Of a DNA stretch of 35,448 nucleotides, positions 26,628 through 34,814 are shown in pieces. Every line of letters starts with the position of its first letter. Position 1 is the first letter of the stretch. Location of the stretch: the NCBI GenBank assembly GCA_964473105.1, contig CAYYNQ010000008.1:1-35448 (forward strand), read 5' to 3'. The notes under the pieces are model-generated. The model saw only the letters and a list, made by a program, of their open reading frames with translations, made no database searches and was not told the origin of the DNA. The translations under genes were made by a program, and so were the position numbers. Origin of the DNA: CAYYNQ01 sp964473105 (GTDB lineage: Bacteria > Sumerlaeota > Sumerlaeia > MVZB01).

Positions 26628-28892
26628 TTATGAATCCCTCCCCTTCCCGCTGATAAACTCATTCAACGCAGTGTAGCGCCGAGAGCGCTCGGAATTTCCA
26701 ACCGCACGATGCAGTGCCTTGCGGGTACCGATCAGCACGGCGACCTGGCATGCACGTGTCAGTGCCGTGTAAATAAGGTTACGTTGAAGCATTATCCAGT
26801 GACACGTATGGACGGGAATAATGACACAAGGAAATTCGGATCCTTGTGACTTATGGATGGTCGTTGCATACGCAAGTGACAACTGATCCCGGGCCTCATC
26901 GGCCAGATAAACAACGGGTTTTTCATCGAAAATGACATGAACTTCCCCACTTTCCATCATGACCTGGGAGACCCGGCCTATATCGCCGTTGAAAACATGC
27001 TTCTCATAATTATTGCTCACTTGCATTACCCGGTCGCCTGGGGCAGGCAGCCCGGACGCCATGCCTACCCCGTCTCCCATTATCTGATTTAACGCCGTTT
27101 GAAGATTCAGGTTCAGGTTGTCAACACCCAGCTCGCCCTTGCGCATAGGTGACAGGACCTGAATATCATTGATGGGATCCAGGTTGAATTTCACCGGTAT
27201 CCTTTCCCGTGCCATCGTAACGATCGTTTCCAGAATCTGACCGGTATTTTCACGATCGATGAAGAAATAGTCCGCATGTAAATTCTCGCCCTGAACGGGC
27301 GGCTCATGAAGAGGCATCAATCCGCGGTTAATCCGGTGTGCATTGGACACGATCATGCTGCTACCGGCCTGTCGAAATACCTCTGAAAGCCTGGCCACGG
27401 GAATGCTTCCAGACAACATGAGATCACCCAGCACGTTCCCGGCACCGACCGAGGGAAGCTGGTCCTCATCCCCAACAAGCAGAAGACAGGTCGATGGAGA
27501 TACCGCCTCGAACAAGCAGGCTGCCAACTGCACATCGAGCATCGATACTTCATCGACAATCAGAAAATCTGTTATCAGTGGGTTTTTTTCATCCAACGCA
27601 AACTGGTGCAGATGCGCCTTGTAACCAAGTAGGCGATGAATTGTTTCTGCTTTAAGATGTGTAGTTTCAGACAGTCTTTTCGCAGCCCTGCCCGTTGGCG
27701 CGCACAAGTGAACTTGCAACCCTGCCTGATGAAATATCTCGATGATCGAACGCACCGTGGTTGTCTTTCCCGTACCAGGTCCGCCCGTTAAAATCATCAT
27801 TCCATTGCGGGAGAATTGGAGGACCGCTTCACGCTGTTTGTCCGCAAGACGAAATCGGGTGCGCTGCTCAAAATCAGCAAGTGCCGCAAGCACATCGATC
27901 TGAGGAACCCTTTTCCTTTGCCCTCCAATTTTCAGGATCCGCCGTGCTATACGCATTTCGGAATCGTGAAAGTGCTTCAGGAAAATTGCCTGCTGATCCC
28001 CAATGGAATCAGTGATAACTGATTTATTCGAAATCAAGCGGTTGACCTGGACATGAATATTATTGACATCCACTTCGATGAGTTCCATGACGAGTTGATC
28101 CAACTCATGGCCGGGCAACCAGGTATGCCCAAAACCCGCCTGGCTCTGGAGAACATAGAATACGGCAGCCGTGATGCGCTCGGGTGAATCCACTGGCAGC
28201 CCGATTCGCCGGGCGATCTCGTCCGCCCGGCGGAATCCGATACCACGAATATCCTTAAACAGACGATAAGGATTGTTTTTCACAATCGATAATGCACTCT
28301 CACCATAAGTCCTGAACAGTCTCGATGCGAATGCCGGTGAAACCCCGTGTTCGCCGAGAAACGCAATGAGTTCCCGGTCACCACAGGCATGCTTCCAGGC
28401 GGCCTTAATTCGGGCCACACCCTTGCGACCTATTTTCGGGACTTCATTCAATCTGTCGATATCATGGTCCATGATCTCAAAAGTGGATTCACCGAACTGT
28501 TCATAAATCTTTTCGGCGGTCTTGGGGCCCACCCCTTTAACTGCACCCGATGAAAGGTAGGCAATAATCCCCGATTCGCTGACGGGCAAAGACGGCTTGT
28601 ACCAGGAAACCTTGAACTGGGGCCCGTACTTGGGATCAATCATCCATTCACCTTCAGCCCGGATGTTCTGTCCAACACCAATCCCAGGCATGATGCCCAC
28701 CAGTGAGACAACACCATCCGACAACTGGTGTTGCAAAGCAACCTGTGTCTCCGGTTGTAGTTTTGCAACACAAAATCCGTTTTCATTGTTTTGAAAGGTG
28801 ATCCTGAGTATGACGCCGGCTATCCTGGGAACCGTGGCGACCTCCCCATTAAACGGACCGCGGGCGGTCGGCTGTTTCTTAATAAACGGCAT
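26628..28892 (-). CDS. recD2: RecD-like DNA helicase RecD2
   Basis: 5'-3' SF1B helicase of the RecBC-independent RecD2 type. 754 residues from the ATG at 28892, which has AGAGGG five bases upstream; an earlier in-frame start would add 16 residues. N-terminal OB-like region (GVILRITFQNNENGFCVAKL, the RecD2 hallmark start), tandem helix-hairpin-helix segments (VKGVGPKTAEKIYEQFG, VPKIGRKGVARIK, IRGIGFRRADEIARRIG), then helicase motifs: Walker A GGPGTGKTTT (about residue 372), APTGRAAKRLSE, Walker B FLIVDEVSMLD, VGDEDQLPSVGAGNVLGD, and C-terminal AYATTIHKSQGSEF with YTALTRA. Role in repair or replication fork processing. Complete. Confidence 0.96.
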   Translation of the reverse strand: MPFIKKQPTARGPFNGEVATVPRIAGVILRITFQNNENGFCVAKLQPETQVALQHQLSDGVVSLVGIMPGIGVGQNIRAEGEWMIDPKYGPQFKVSWYKPSLPVSESGIIAYLSSGAVKGVGPKTAEKIYEQFGESTFEIMDHDIDRLNEVPKIGRKGVARIKAAWKHACGDRELIAFLGEHGVSPAFASRLFRTYGESALSIVKNNPYRLFKDIRGIGFRRADEIARRIGLPVDSPERITAAVFYVLQSQAGFGHTWLPGHELDQLVMELIEVDVNNIHVQVNRLISNKSVITDSIGDQQAIFLKHFHDSEMRIARRILKIGGQRKRVPQIDVLAALADFEQRTRFRLADKQREAVLQFSRNGMMILTGGPGTGKTTTVRSIIEIFHQAGLQVHLCAPTGRAAKRLSETTHLKAETIHRLLGYKAHLHQFALDEKNPLITDFLIVDEVSMLDVQLAACLFEAVSPSTCLLLVGDEDQLPSVGAGNVLGDLMLSGSIPVARLSEVFRQAGSSMIVSNAHRINRGLMPLHEPPVQGENLHADYFFIDRENTGQILETIVTMARERIPVKFNLDPINDIQVLSPMRKGELGVDNLNLNLQTALNQIMGDGVGMASGLPAPGDRVMQVSNNYEKHVFNGDIGRVSQVMMESGEVHVIFDEKPVVYLADEARDQLSLAYATTIHKSQGSEFPCVIIPVHTCHWIMLQRNLIYTALTRACQVAVLIGTRKALHRAVGNSERSRRYTALNEFISGKGRDS

Positions 28893-29006
28893 ATTTACCC
28901 TCTGGAAATACCTCTGGCTGTCCTGCCCGGATTGCCTCATGCGACCGATCGAAGATCACCATCACGCCTAGAGAAGGTGGGATATTTTTATCTGTGCGCC
29001 GTCATC

Positions 29007-30644
29007 CTAGAAGATATTTGAAAAATTTTCACGCAGGTATTGTTTTGCAAGTTCATCCGGACGGATCATTGCCCACGTGTTACTTTCCCGAAATCTCGAG
29101 TCTTTTAGCAACTCCCCGATCATCTCATCCCTCGACGGCAAGATATACTCGACCCCCGTGATGGCATTTGGATCAACCGGCTTATCCGTCCTGTCCATCG
29201 AATCTGCCTGATACTTCACTTCACCCCTGGGAATCGGATCGATATAAATCAGTTCGCCCGTAGCGGGTTCCACATGAATCGGCGGAGGTTCCGGCAATAA
29301 CCGATCATTAATCTCTGGAGCAGCCTGCTCATTCACAGCTTCTGGCCTGAAGACAGGTTGCACAGTACGCGTAACCGCCCCCGAATAGGCCTGTGTGATT
29401 CTGAGGCTACCCCGTGCCTGTGCGAGTCGGCGCAGGTACTCGGGCGAAAGAACCGTGCGATGGACCGTGTCCATGAATAAATCCCGTGACCCCACGTCTA
29501 GCACGGGACGTTCATAGTTCCAGAGGGCTATGCCGGTAGGTCTCATGGCTGCCGCCCTCCGTAATTGGGTCAGGGCATCAACCGCGGGATTAAGATAACC
29601 CCCAATCCCGATAAACACCTCAACATTGTTGCGTTCACCGCCAAGCAGAGCCATCGAAGCCCATTGATTGAACAATTCCTTCTCCATGTCCTCTGAACGA
29701 AAATTCTTCAGATATATCCTGTCGACCAACCTCCTTTTCATCCAATCGATCCAGTCCTGATGGTATTCCAGGTAGACGGCCGTCCGGGAAAACGCATCCA
29801 GATCTGCAGGGGGCAGGCCGTTGGCACGCACCCCGGCTGAAAGAAGGATCTCCGAATTGGCCTGTCTAGCCGTATCCATAACCATCGATAGAAACTGGGT
29901 ATACGCCTTATTCCGGAAAACAATCCATGAGGTATCATCACTATCCGGGATAGACTTGAGGTTGACTGACTTCTTCCATGACTGGATGGCGGAGGGATGA
30001 TAACCCCATTGTCCGGCCTCACCCGGGTCACAAACTGAATCAATATTCAATCCGTCAAAATCATAGGTTGAAACGAGTTCTTCGACCAGTTCAGCAGCGT
30101 AGGTTTTCACCTCTGGAAGGGATGGTTCCAGATACTGAGCGCCATCCGCGTCTTCGGTCTGATTATCCTGCCGACGATTCAGCCATTCGGGATGCTCCCT
30201 TCCAACATGCCCGGGTGGATGGGGAATCAGGCCAGTCGCAGATCCGATACTTAACGGACTGACCCATGCAATGATCTTCAAGTATGGGGCTGCTGATCGC
30301 AGCGCGCTGATGAATCTTTTGAGTGGATCCACTTCACCCGAAACCCCGAATACGGGCGGAATGAGAGTGGATGGATAATAGGCACGACCATTATACACCA
30401 CCTGAATAACCAATTCGGTGAAGGGCAGCGCGGCCAATTCCTGAACCTGTTTATCGACTTTGAGATGATCCCGGTAATTTAGATTTCCCGCCGGCATCCA
30501 TATTGAACCGACCAGCAGATCAGCCTCCGGACTGGTGGCGGGATCGTCCATACCCTCCTGGGCGTAAACGAGACAGGGTGACGAAGACCCAAAGGTAAAA
30601 AGGATCAGGCCCGAGCACGACAGGAAGAAACGAAAACATCGCAT
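29007..30644 (-). CDS. Exported family-10-like glycosyl hydrolase (GHL10/YngK type)
   Basis: 545 residues with a clear signal peptide (FFLSCSGLILFTFGSSSPCLVYAQ). The catalytic-type TIM-barrel domain runs from about residue 45 to 400: GSIWMPAG, VDKQVQELAALPFTELVIQVVYNGRAYYPS, KIIAWVSPLS, EHPEWLNR, YLEPSLPEVKTYAAELVEELVSTYDFDGLNID and a late ALWNYE strand. These match the DUF187/GHL10 family related to YngK and some peptidoglycan or polysaccharide hydrolases. The C-terminal 130 residues are Pro-rich and unassigned. Probably acts in the periplasm or outside the cell. ATG with GAGAGG eight bases before. Substrate not predictable. Confidence 0.85.
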   Translation of the reverse strand: MRCFRFFLSCSGLILFTFGSSSPCLVYAQEGMDDPATSPEADLLVGSIWMPAGNLNYRDHLKVDKQVQELAALPFTELVIQVVYNGRAYYPSTLIPPVFGVSGEVDPLKRFISALRSAAPYLKIIAWVSPLSIGSATGLIPHPPGHVGREHPEWLNRRQDNQTEDADGAQYLEPSLPEVKTYAAELVEELVSTYDFDGLNIDSVCDPGEAGQWGYHPSAIQSWKKSVNLKSIPDSDDTSWIVFRNKAYTQFLSMVMDTARQANSEILLSAGVRANGLPPADLDAFSRTAVYLEYHQDWIDWMKRRLVDRIYLKNFRSEDMEKELFNQWASMALLGGERNNVEVFIGIGGYLNPAVDALTQLRRAAAMRPTGIALWNYERPVLDVGSRDLFMDTVHRTVLSPEYLRRLAQARGSLRITQAYSGAVTRTVQPVFRPEAVNEQAAPEINDRLLPEPPPIHVEPATGELIYIDPIPRGEVKYQADSMDRTDKPVDPNAITGVEYILPSRDEMIGELLKDSRFRESNTWAMIRPDELAKQYLRENFSNIF

Positions 30645-30668
30645 GGCTGGAACCTCTCAGAAGTAAGC

Positions 30669-30857
30669 TTAACTTTTTTTAAACCTAAAGGACTCAATAC
30701 GCAAGATATAAACCCGGACCCACCCCGGATGATCTGCCACCCATTCCTCAAAAGCCCCGCAACCATGGGTCGAATCCCGAATGTTATAGACATCCAACAT
30801 ACCATTGACCTGATATGTCTGGTAGGCTTTGTAATCGGAATTCATTTGTGGAGGCAC
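30669..30857 (-). CDS. Small hypothetical protein diverging from tatD
   Basis: 62 codons from a GTG (57 from an ATG at 30845) with a balanced, protein-like composition (STHGCGAFEEWVADHPGWVRV), ending 25 bases before the hydrolase gene. No ribosome-binding site is visible, and its start lies only 11 bases from the divergent tatD start, so expression is doubtful. Could be the 3' part of a decayed gene. Not recognised. Confidence 0.3.
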   Translation of the reverse strand: MPPQMNSDYKAYQTYQVNGMLDVYNIRDSTHGCGAFEEWVADHPGWVRVYILRIESFRFKKS

Positions 30858-30868
30858 ACTAGGCTTTA

Positions 30869-32176
30869 ATGCTTGTAGACTCGCATGCCCATCTCCAGGA
30901 CATCCAGTTCTCCAAGGACCTCGCCCTGGTCATCGACAGGGCCCGATTGAGCGGGGTGGAGGCTGTGATCTGTATCTCCGATCGAATCGAAAGCAGCCAT
31001 GGCGCAGTCCGGCTTGCAACCTCCTTCACGGGAATTACGGCCAGCGTCGGGATTCATCCCCACCATGCTGACACCTGGTCCGAACAAACCTCATTTGAAC
31101 TACAGGTACTGGCTGACCGGCCCGAAGTATCGGCTGTGGGTGAAATTGGCCTTGATCATCACTGGCCAGGCTATGACGGAGACCGCCAGATCCAATGTTT
31201 CATGGAGCAGGCCCTTGTCGCTGCAAAACTAAACAAGCCAATTGTCGTGCATTGTCGGAATGCCTACGAAACACTTATTGACCTCCTCTCTTCCGAGAGG
31301 ACCCTGCCTCACCACGGCGTTATCCATTGTTTCGAGGGGACTGCCGACCAAGCCGCCCGATTGATCGGTATGGGGTATTATCTGGGTATCGGTGGATCGA
31401 TTACTTATCCCTCATCCGATGATCTCAGGGAGTTGGTGAAAGCCACCGGCTTGGAAAGAATCCTGATCGAAACCGATGCACCTTACCTGCCGCCGCAGAT
31501 CTGGAAGGGATATAGAAACGAACCGGCGTTTATTCTCGATACGCTCAAGATCCTTGCATCCTCGGCGGGTGTCAGTGAAATACAAGCTGCTGATCAGACC
31601 CGTTCAAATACCACCGATCTGTTTGGGCTGAATCAAGCATTCATGCAGCATGCATGCGAAAAGGACCCCGCGATCTCAATTTCGGGCCGTGCCGAGATCT
31701 CTTTGACAGCAGGGTCCAGTGCAAAATGCCATACGGTCGACGTAATAACAAAATCTGGGCCAAAACCCATGCTTGACTGGGATCAGTTGATCGGCAGTGC
31801 ACGGGAAATGAAGTCGCAAAATAGGGATGTCATATTGAATATGGATGAATCTGCGCTGAAGAAATACAAGACCCGTCTTGCGGACCTGGCCGGCCTGATT
31901 GATACCCTCAGCATTCATATGCCGGATGTCGATCGGTTATGCTGCGAACAGGGTCAAAGCTGGGATTTCCTCGCTGATTTGACACGTGAATGCAGGCTGC
32001 TGATCCCTGATATCATCATCAAGGCCCCCGTCGGGAGTAAAGCCGGACCGGCGACACTCAAGCACTTGATCGAGAAGAGATTAAAAGTCAGGTTCATGCT
32101 GGTAGATTTTCGAGACCAAGAGCTATCCATGGATTATTCCACTCCAACAGAAACCCATAATCATGAGAAATCCTGA
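30869..32176 (+). CDS. TatD-family metal-dependent DNase with degenerate radical-SAM-like C-terminal domain
   Basis: 435 residues, against about 260 for TatD alone. Residues 1-255 are a complete TatD amidohydrolase with metal ligands H6 and H8 (DSHAHL), E92 (VGEIGLDHHW), H128 (VVHCRNA), H153 (HCFEG) and D203 (ETDAPYLPP). Residues about 270-415 look like the later part of the TatD-associated radical SAM proteins (RDVILNMDESALKKYKTRLADLAGLIDTLSIHMPD, then DIIIKAPVGSK and LKVRFMLVDF). However, the CX3CX2C iron-sulfur motif is absent: the only cysteines there (263, 287, 358, 359, 375) have wrong spacing. So TatD should be active and the radical SAM part not. The homology of the tail is my judgement by eye. 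The stop overlaps the next gene by 14 bases. Confidence 0.85.
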   Translation: MLVDSHAHLQDIQFSKDLALVIDRARLSGVEAVICISDRIESSHGAVRLATSFTGITASVGIHPHHADTWSEQTSFELQVLADRPEVSAVGEIGLDHHWPGYDGDRQIQCFMEQALVAAKLNKPIVVHCRNAYETLIDLLSSERTLPHHGVIHCFEGTADQAARLIGMGYYLGIGGSITYPSSDDLRELVKATGLERILIETDAPYLPPQIWKGYRNEPAFILDTLKILASSAGVSEIQAADQTRSNTTDLFGLNQAFMQHACEKDPAISISGRAEISLTAGSSAKCHTVDVITKSGPKPMLDWDQLIGSAREMKSQNRDVILNMDESALKKYKTRLADLAGLIDTLSIHMPDVDRLCCEQGQSWDFLADLTRECRLLIPDIIIKAPVGSKAGPATLKHLIEKRLKVRFMLVDFRDQELSMDYSTPTETHNHEKS

Positions 32177-32600
32177 ATTCAGAATCAAAAAACGCATTAC
32201 CGCCCTTATCCTTCTTGTTGTATCGGGGTTGATGATACTTCCCGGACCGACCGGGCAAACACAGGGCCAGAATGCCTTGGCCCCAATGCCCGATTCCGAA
32301 AACATCAAGAAAACACGGGAGAGGCTTCAGAAACTTCACCGCGAACACGAAGCATTGAAACGGGTTGTCAAAATGATCGATGTCGATCGTATAACACACC
32401 ATCCACATCGCGTCACGAAGGATGCCGCATACCTGCGGATGATCAGCGAGATGGATTCACTGAGGTTGATTTGTCATTTCCACAGGCTCGAGGAAACACG
32501 GGCCCACAAGGATCCGAGCACGTCAATCGACACAATCATATTTCCCATCCTTCATAGAGGTGAATTCTGGCTGACCATTCCGGCCGGCCGGTGGTCCTGA
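32163..32600 (+). CDS. Small exported coiled-coil protein, apparently cut short by an in-frame TGA
   Basis: 145 residues. A basic N-terminus and hydrophobic segment (ITALILLVVSGLMILPGP) look like a signal peptide. A charged helical stretch follows (ENIKKTRERLQKLHREHEALKRVVKMI), then a beta-like end. Overlaps tatD by 14 bases, so it is probably translationally coupled. The stop TGA (32598-32600) is followed in the same frame by 52 more sense codons of protein-like sequence to a TGA at 32757-32759. The gene is therefore either a recent nonsense mutant, a readthrough gene, or affected by a base error. Family not recognised. Confidence 0.6.
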   Translation: MRNPEFRIKKRITALILLVVSGLMILPGPTGQTQGQNALAPMPDSENIKKTRERLQKLHREHEALKRVVKMIDVDRITHHPHRVTKDAAYLRMISEMDSLRLICHFHRLEETRAHKDPSTSIDTIIFPILHRGEFWLTIPAGRWS

Positions 32601-32759
32601 CACATCTCAACAGGTCATCCAACCCGTGGAAAACTGATTCACTTCCCAAAGAATGCGCTTGACGTAGCTGAAGGAACCGCCCTCGAAATCATATTCGACG
32701 AAAAGGTCGGAAATATGCTCATAACTCTGCTAGCCAAAAAATCATCTGCCTCACAATGA
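32601..32759 (+). pseudogene. In-frame continuation of the preceding gene beyond TGA
   Basis: 52 sense codons in the same frame as the upstream gene, encoding protein-like sequence (KLIHFPKNALDVAEGTALEI, then IFDEKVGNMLITLLAKK), with no ATG or RBS of its own near its start. Most simply the true C-terminus of the 145-residue product. Confidence 0.55.
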
Positions 32760-32789
32760 ACAGTCTTGCCGATCTTACGGCTACAAAGA

Positions 32790-32812
32790 CGGATGTGGAT
32801 ACTTCCCATCCG
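32790..32812 (-). terminator. Possible terminator hairpin after gpsA
   Basis: CGGATG/CATCCG with an 11-base loop, followed on the minus strand by GTCTTTG, ten bases after the gpsA stop. The T-run is short, so this is a weak call. Confidence 0.3.
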
Positions 32813-32821
32813 GATTCATCT

Positions 32822-33856
32822 TCAGTAGCGCTCTGGCCTGGGCTGACGTGACATAAGATCCCGCAAGGCTGCCCGGGGTGAGATTCCCCGGTATAGTATC
32901 TGGTAAACGGCATCGATGATGGGCATATCCACATGATACCTGCGGGAAAGCTGCCATGCAGACTCAGCAGTCGGGTAACCCTCGACCACCATGCCCACCT
33001 TCTCCAATGCCTGTTTCGCCAGGATATCGTCCGCAAGCAGTTTCCCAAACAGATGGTTACGTGAATGCCTGCTTGCAGCTGTCACGATCAGATCCCCCAT
33101 CCCGGACAAACCCATAAAGGTCTCCCGACAGGCGCCGAGTTCAACACCCAGCCTGACGATCTCCGCAAGGCCCCGGGTGATCAGCGCGGCTTTCGCATTA
33201 TCCCCAAGTTCCATTCCATCGGCAATTCCGGCTGCGATCGCGATGACGTTCTTCAATGCACCCCCGAGTTCGACACCCCGCATATCACCATGCGAATAAA
33301 CCCTGAGGTAAGGTCTGAAGAAGAGGTTCTGAATACGGGTTGCCCTGTCCGGCGACGTTGCGCTGGCCGTCAGGGTTGTTGGTAGACCTCTAGACACCTC
33401 TTCGGCATGGCTGGGGCCACTCAGGACGCCTGTATTCCGTCCGGCAGATTCACCCAGGACATCTTCAAGCACCTCATGCATCAACATCAATGTTTCCTGC
33501 TCTATACCCTTGGTACAGATGATCCAAGTGGTCTCCGCAAGGTCCACACCGGTTTCCAGCAACGTCTGGCATAGCGCCCTCATGGCCATGGATGGAACGA
33601 CAATGACCACGGAACCAGCCTGCTCCAATGCTGGGATCAGGCTGTTGACCGGCTCAACACCCTCATGAATGTCAAAAGACCCGAGTCTCGGATGACGCCG
33701 GGTCCGACTGATGGCCCCGACCAGTTTCTTGTCAATATCCCAACAACAGACACGATGGCCGTTCTCAGCCAAAACATGAGAGAGAGTGATCCCCCATGTA
33801 CCGCCGCCGAGTACAAGAATATCAACGGATTCGTCCTGCCGTCCGGAATGACTCAT
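32822..33856 (-). CDS. gpsA: Glycerol-3-phosphate dehydrogenase [NAD(P)+]
   Basis: Reduces dihydroxyacetone phosphate to sn-glycerol-3-phosphate for phospholipid synthesis; cytoplasmic. 344 residues. NAD-binding VLGGGTWGITLSHVLAENGHRV, the conserved STKG-like WIICTKGIE, LSGPSHAEEV, catalytic-Lys segment ELGGALKNVIAIAAGIADG, NAKAALITRGLAEI and FMGLSGMGDLIVTA. The ATG overlaps the plsY stop by four bases (ATGA), so the two are translationally coupled and its product directly supplies the PlsY substrate. Confidence 0.97.
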   Translation of the reverse strand: MSHSGRQDESVDILVLGGGTWGITLSHVLAENGHRVCCWDIDKKLVGAISRTRRHPRLGSFDIHEGVEPVNSLIPALEQAGSVVIVVPSMAMRALCQTLLETGVDLAETTWIICTKGIEQETLMLMHEVLEDVLGESAGRNTGVLSGPSHAEEVSRGLPTTLTASATSPDRATRIQNLFFRPYLRVYSHGDMRGVELGGALKNVIAIAAGIADGMELGDNAKAALITRGLAEIVRLGVELGACRETFMGLSGMGDLIVTAASRHSRNHLFGKLLADDILAKQALEKVGMVVEGYPTAESAWQLSRRYHVDMPIIDAVYQILYRGISPRAALRDLMSRQPRPERY

Positions 33857-34515
33857 GGCTGGACATCCTCACGCCGGCCAGGACAAACCGGATTCTCATG
33901 ATCGAAAACCCTGCATTCCGTCCCGTCAACCAAGCGCCTGATATTCGTCCGATGCTTGTAAATGATCATGCCGGCAAGCAGCGATGTAATGATGCAGGAT
34001 GTCCATGGCTTGGTTTTATAATCCACTATCAGGATCAGAAGCGGGAGAAGTGTTGCACAGGTGATTGAGGCCAAGGATACATAGCCGCTGAGCCAGACAA
34101 TGAGCATGCCGATGACCAGGACAATCAGGAGTGGAACAGGCACAATGGCCAACAGAACCCCCAAGCTTGTGGCCACGCCTTTCCCGCCACGAAACCTCAG
34201 GAATGGGGTAAACATGTGTCCTGATACCGCCGTCAGACCTATCATCCAATGCCAGCTGTCCAACGGTATCCAGGATGGGGCAAAATATTCCGCGACAAGC
34301 ATCCATACAGGCAAATATCCCTTCAGGACATCAAGAATCAGGCAAATGATACCGCAGCGTCTCCCAAGGACACGAAACGTGTTGGTTGCACCAATATTTC
34401 CACTGCCATGAAGGCGAATATCAATGCCTCGACATCTCCCAAGGAGAAGCCCGGTCGGAATTGATCCAACCATATAGGCAAGAAAAAAGGCTATGACAAC
34501 AAGTAAGATATCCAT
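33853..34515 (-). CDS. plsY: Acyl-phosphate:glycerol-3-phosphate acyltransferase PlsY
   Basis: Integral membrane enzyme that acylates position 1 of glycerol-3-phosphate using acyl-phosphate. 220 residues with about five to seven hydrophobic helices. The three PlsY motifs are visible: GSIPTGLLLGR with DIRLHGSGNIGATNTFRVLG, FRGGKGVATSLG near the middle, and a C-terminal region with IYKHRTNIRRL. Start: GTG and ATG are adjacent; the ATG (34515) has GAGGT upstream and is chosen. First gene of the plsY-gpsA operon. plsX is not in view. Confidence 0.96.
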   Translation of the reverse strand: MDILLVVIAFFLAYMVGSIPTGLLLGRCRGIDIRLHGSGNIGATNTFRVLGRRCGIICLILDVLKGYLPVWMLVAEYFAPSWIPLDSWHWMIGLTAVSGHMFTPFLRFRGGKGVATSLGVLLAIVPVPLLIVLVIGMLIVWLSGYVSLASITCATLLPLLILIVDYKTKPWTSCIITSLLAGMIIYKHRTNIRRLVDGTECRVFDHENPVCPGRREDVQP

Positions 34516-34797
34516 CACAACAATACCTCAAACGGGCAGAAGTGGGCCAGCGGGATTCAAACGGCCCCCAAAGGGCATACCAGGACACCGGCCCGTTCCT
34601 TGCCAATTCTATAGCGATCCTGGGGGTTGGGAGCAAGCAATGATTGAAATGAAAAAGGTCTTGCCACCACCGACTCGTATAAAGAGAATAAACCCAATAT
34701 ATAGTTGGAGAAGGAGGTCTCCTGTGGGCCGGAACCTGTATTCATGCCGGGTTCTTCCAGAACCGTATGGATATGGGAGGGACGAAACATCCCAGGC

Positions 34798-34806
34798 GGA
34801 AGGAGG
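34798..34806 (+). promoter_or_regulatory. Strong ribosome-binding site of the STAS gene
   Basis: GGAAGGAGG, nearly fully complementary to the 16S rRNA tail, eight bases before the ATG at 34815. It fixes the start of a gene that has no stop inside the window. Confidence 0.8.
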
Positions 34807-34814
34807 CGACTCAT

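Noticed and set aside
32598..32600. TGA as a selenocysteine codon
   Set aside because: No convincing SECIS-type hairpin follows and the protein has no known selenoprotein motif; a nonsense mutation or base error is simpler.
34540..34635. tRNA-like 3' end on the minus strand (GTTTGAATCCCGC)
   Set aside because: The T-arm stem does not pair, and no matching acceptor or anticodon arm is found upstream.
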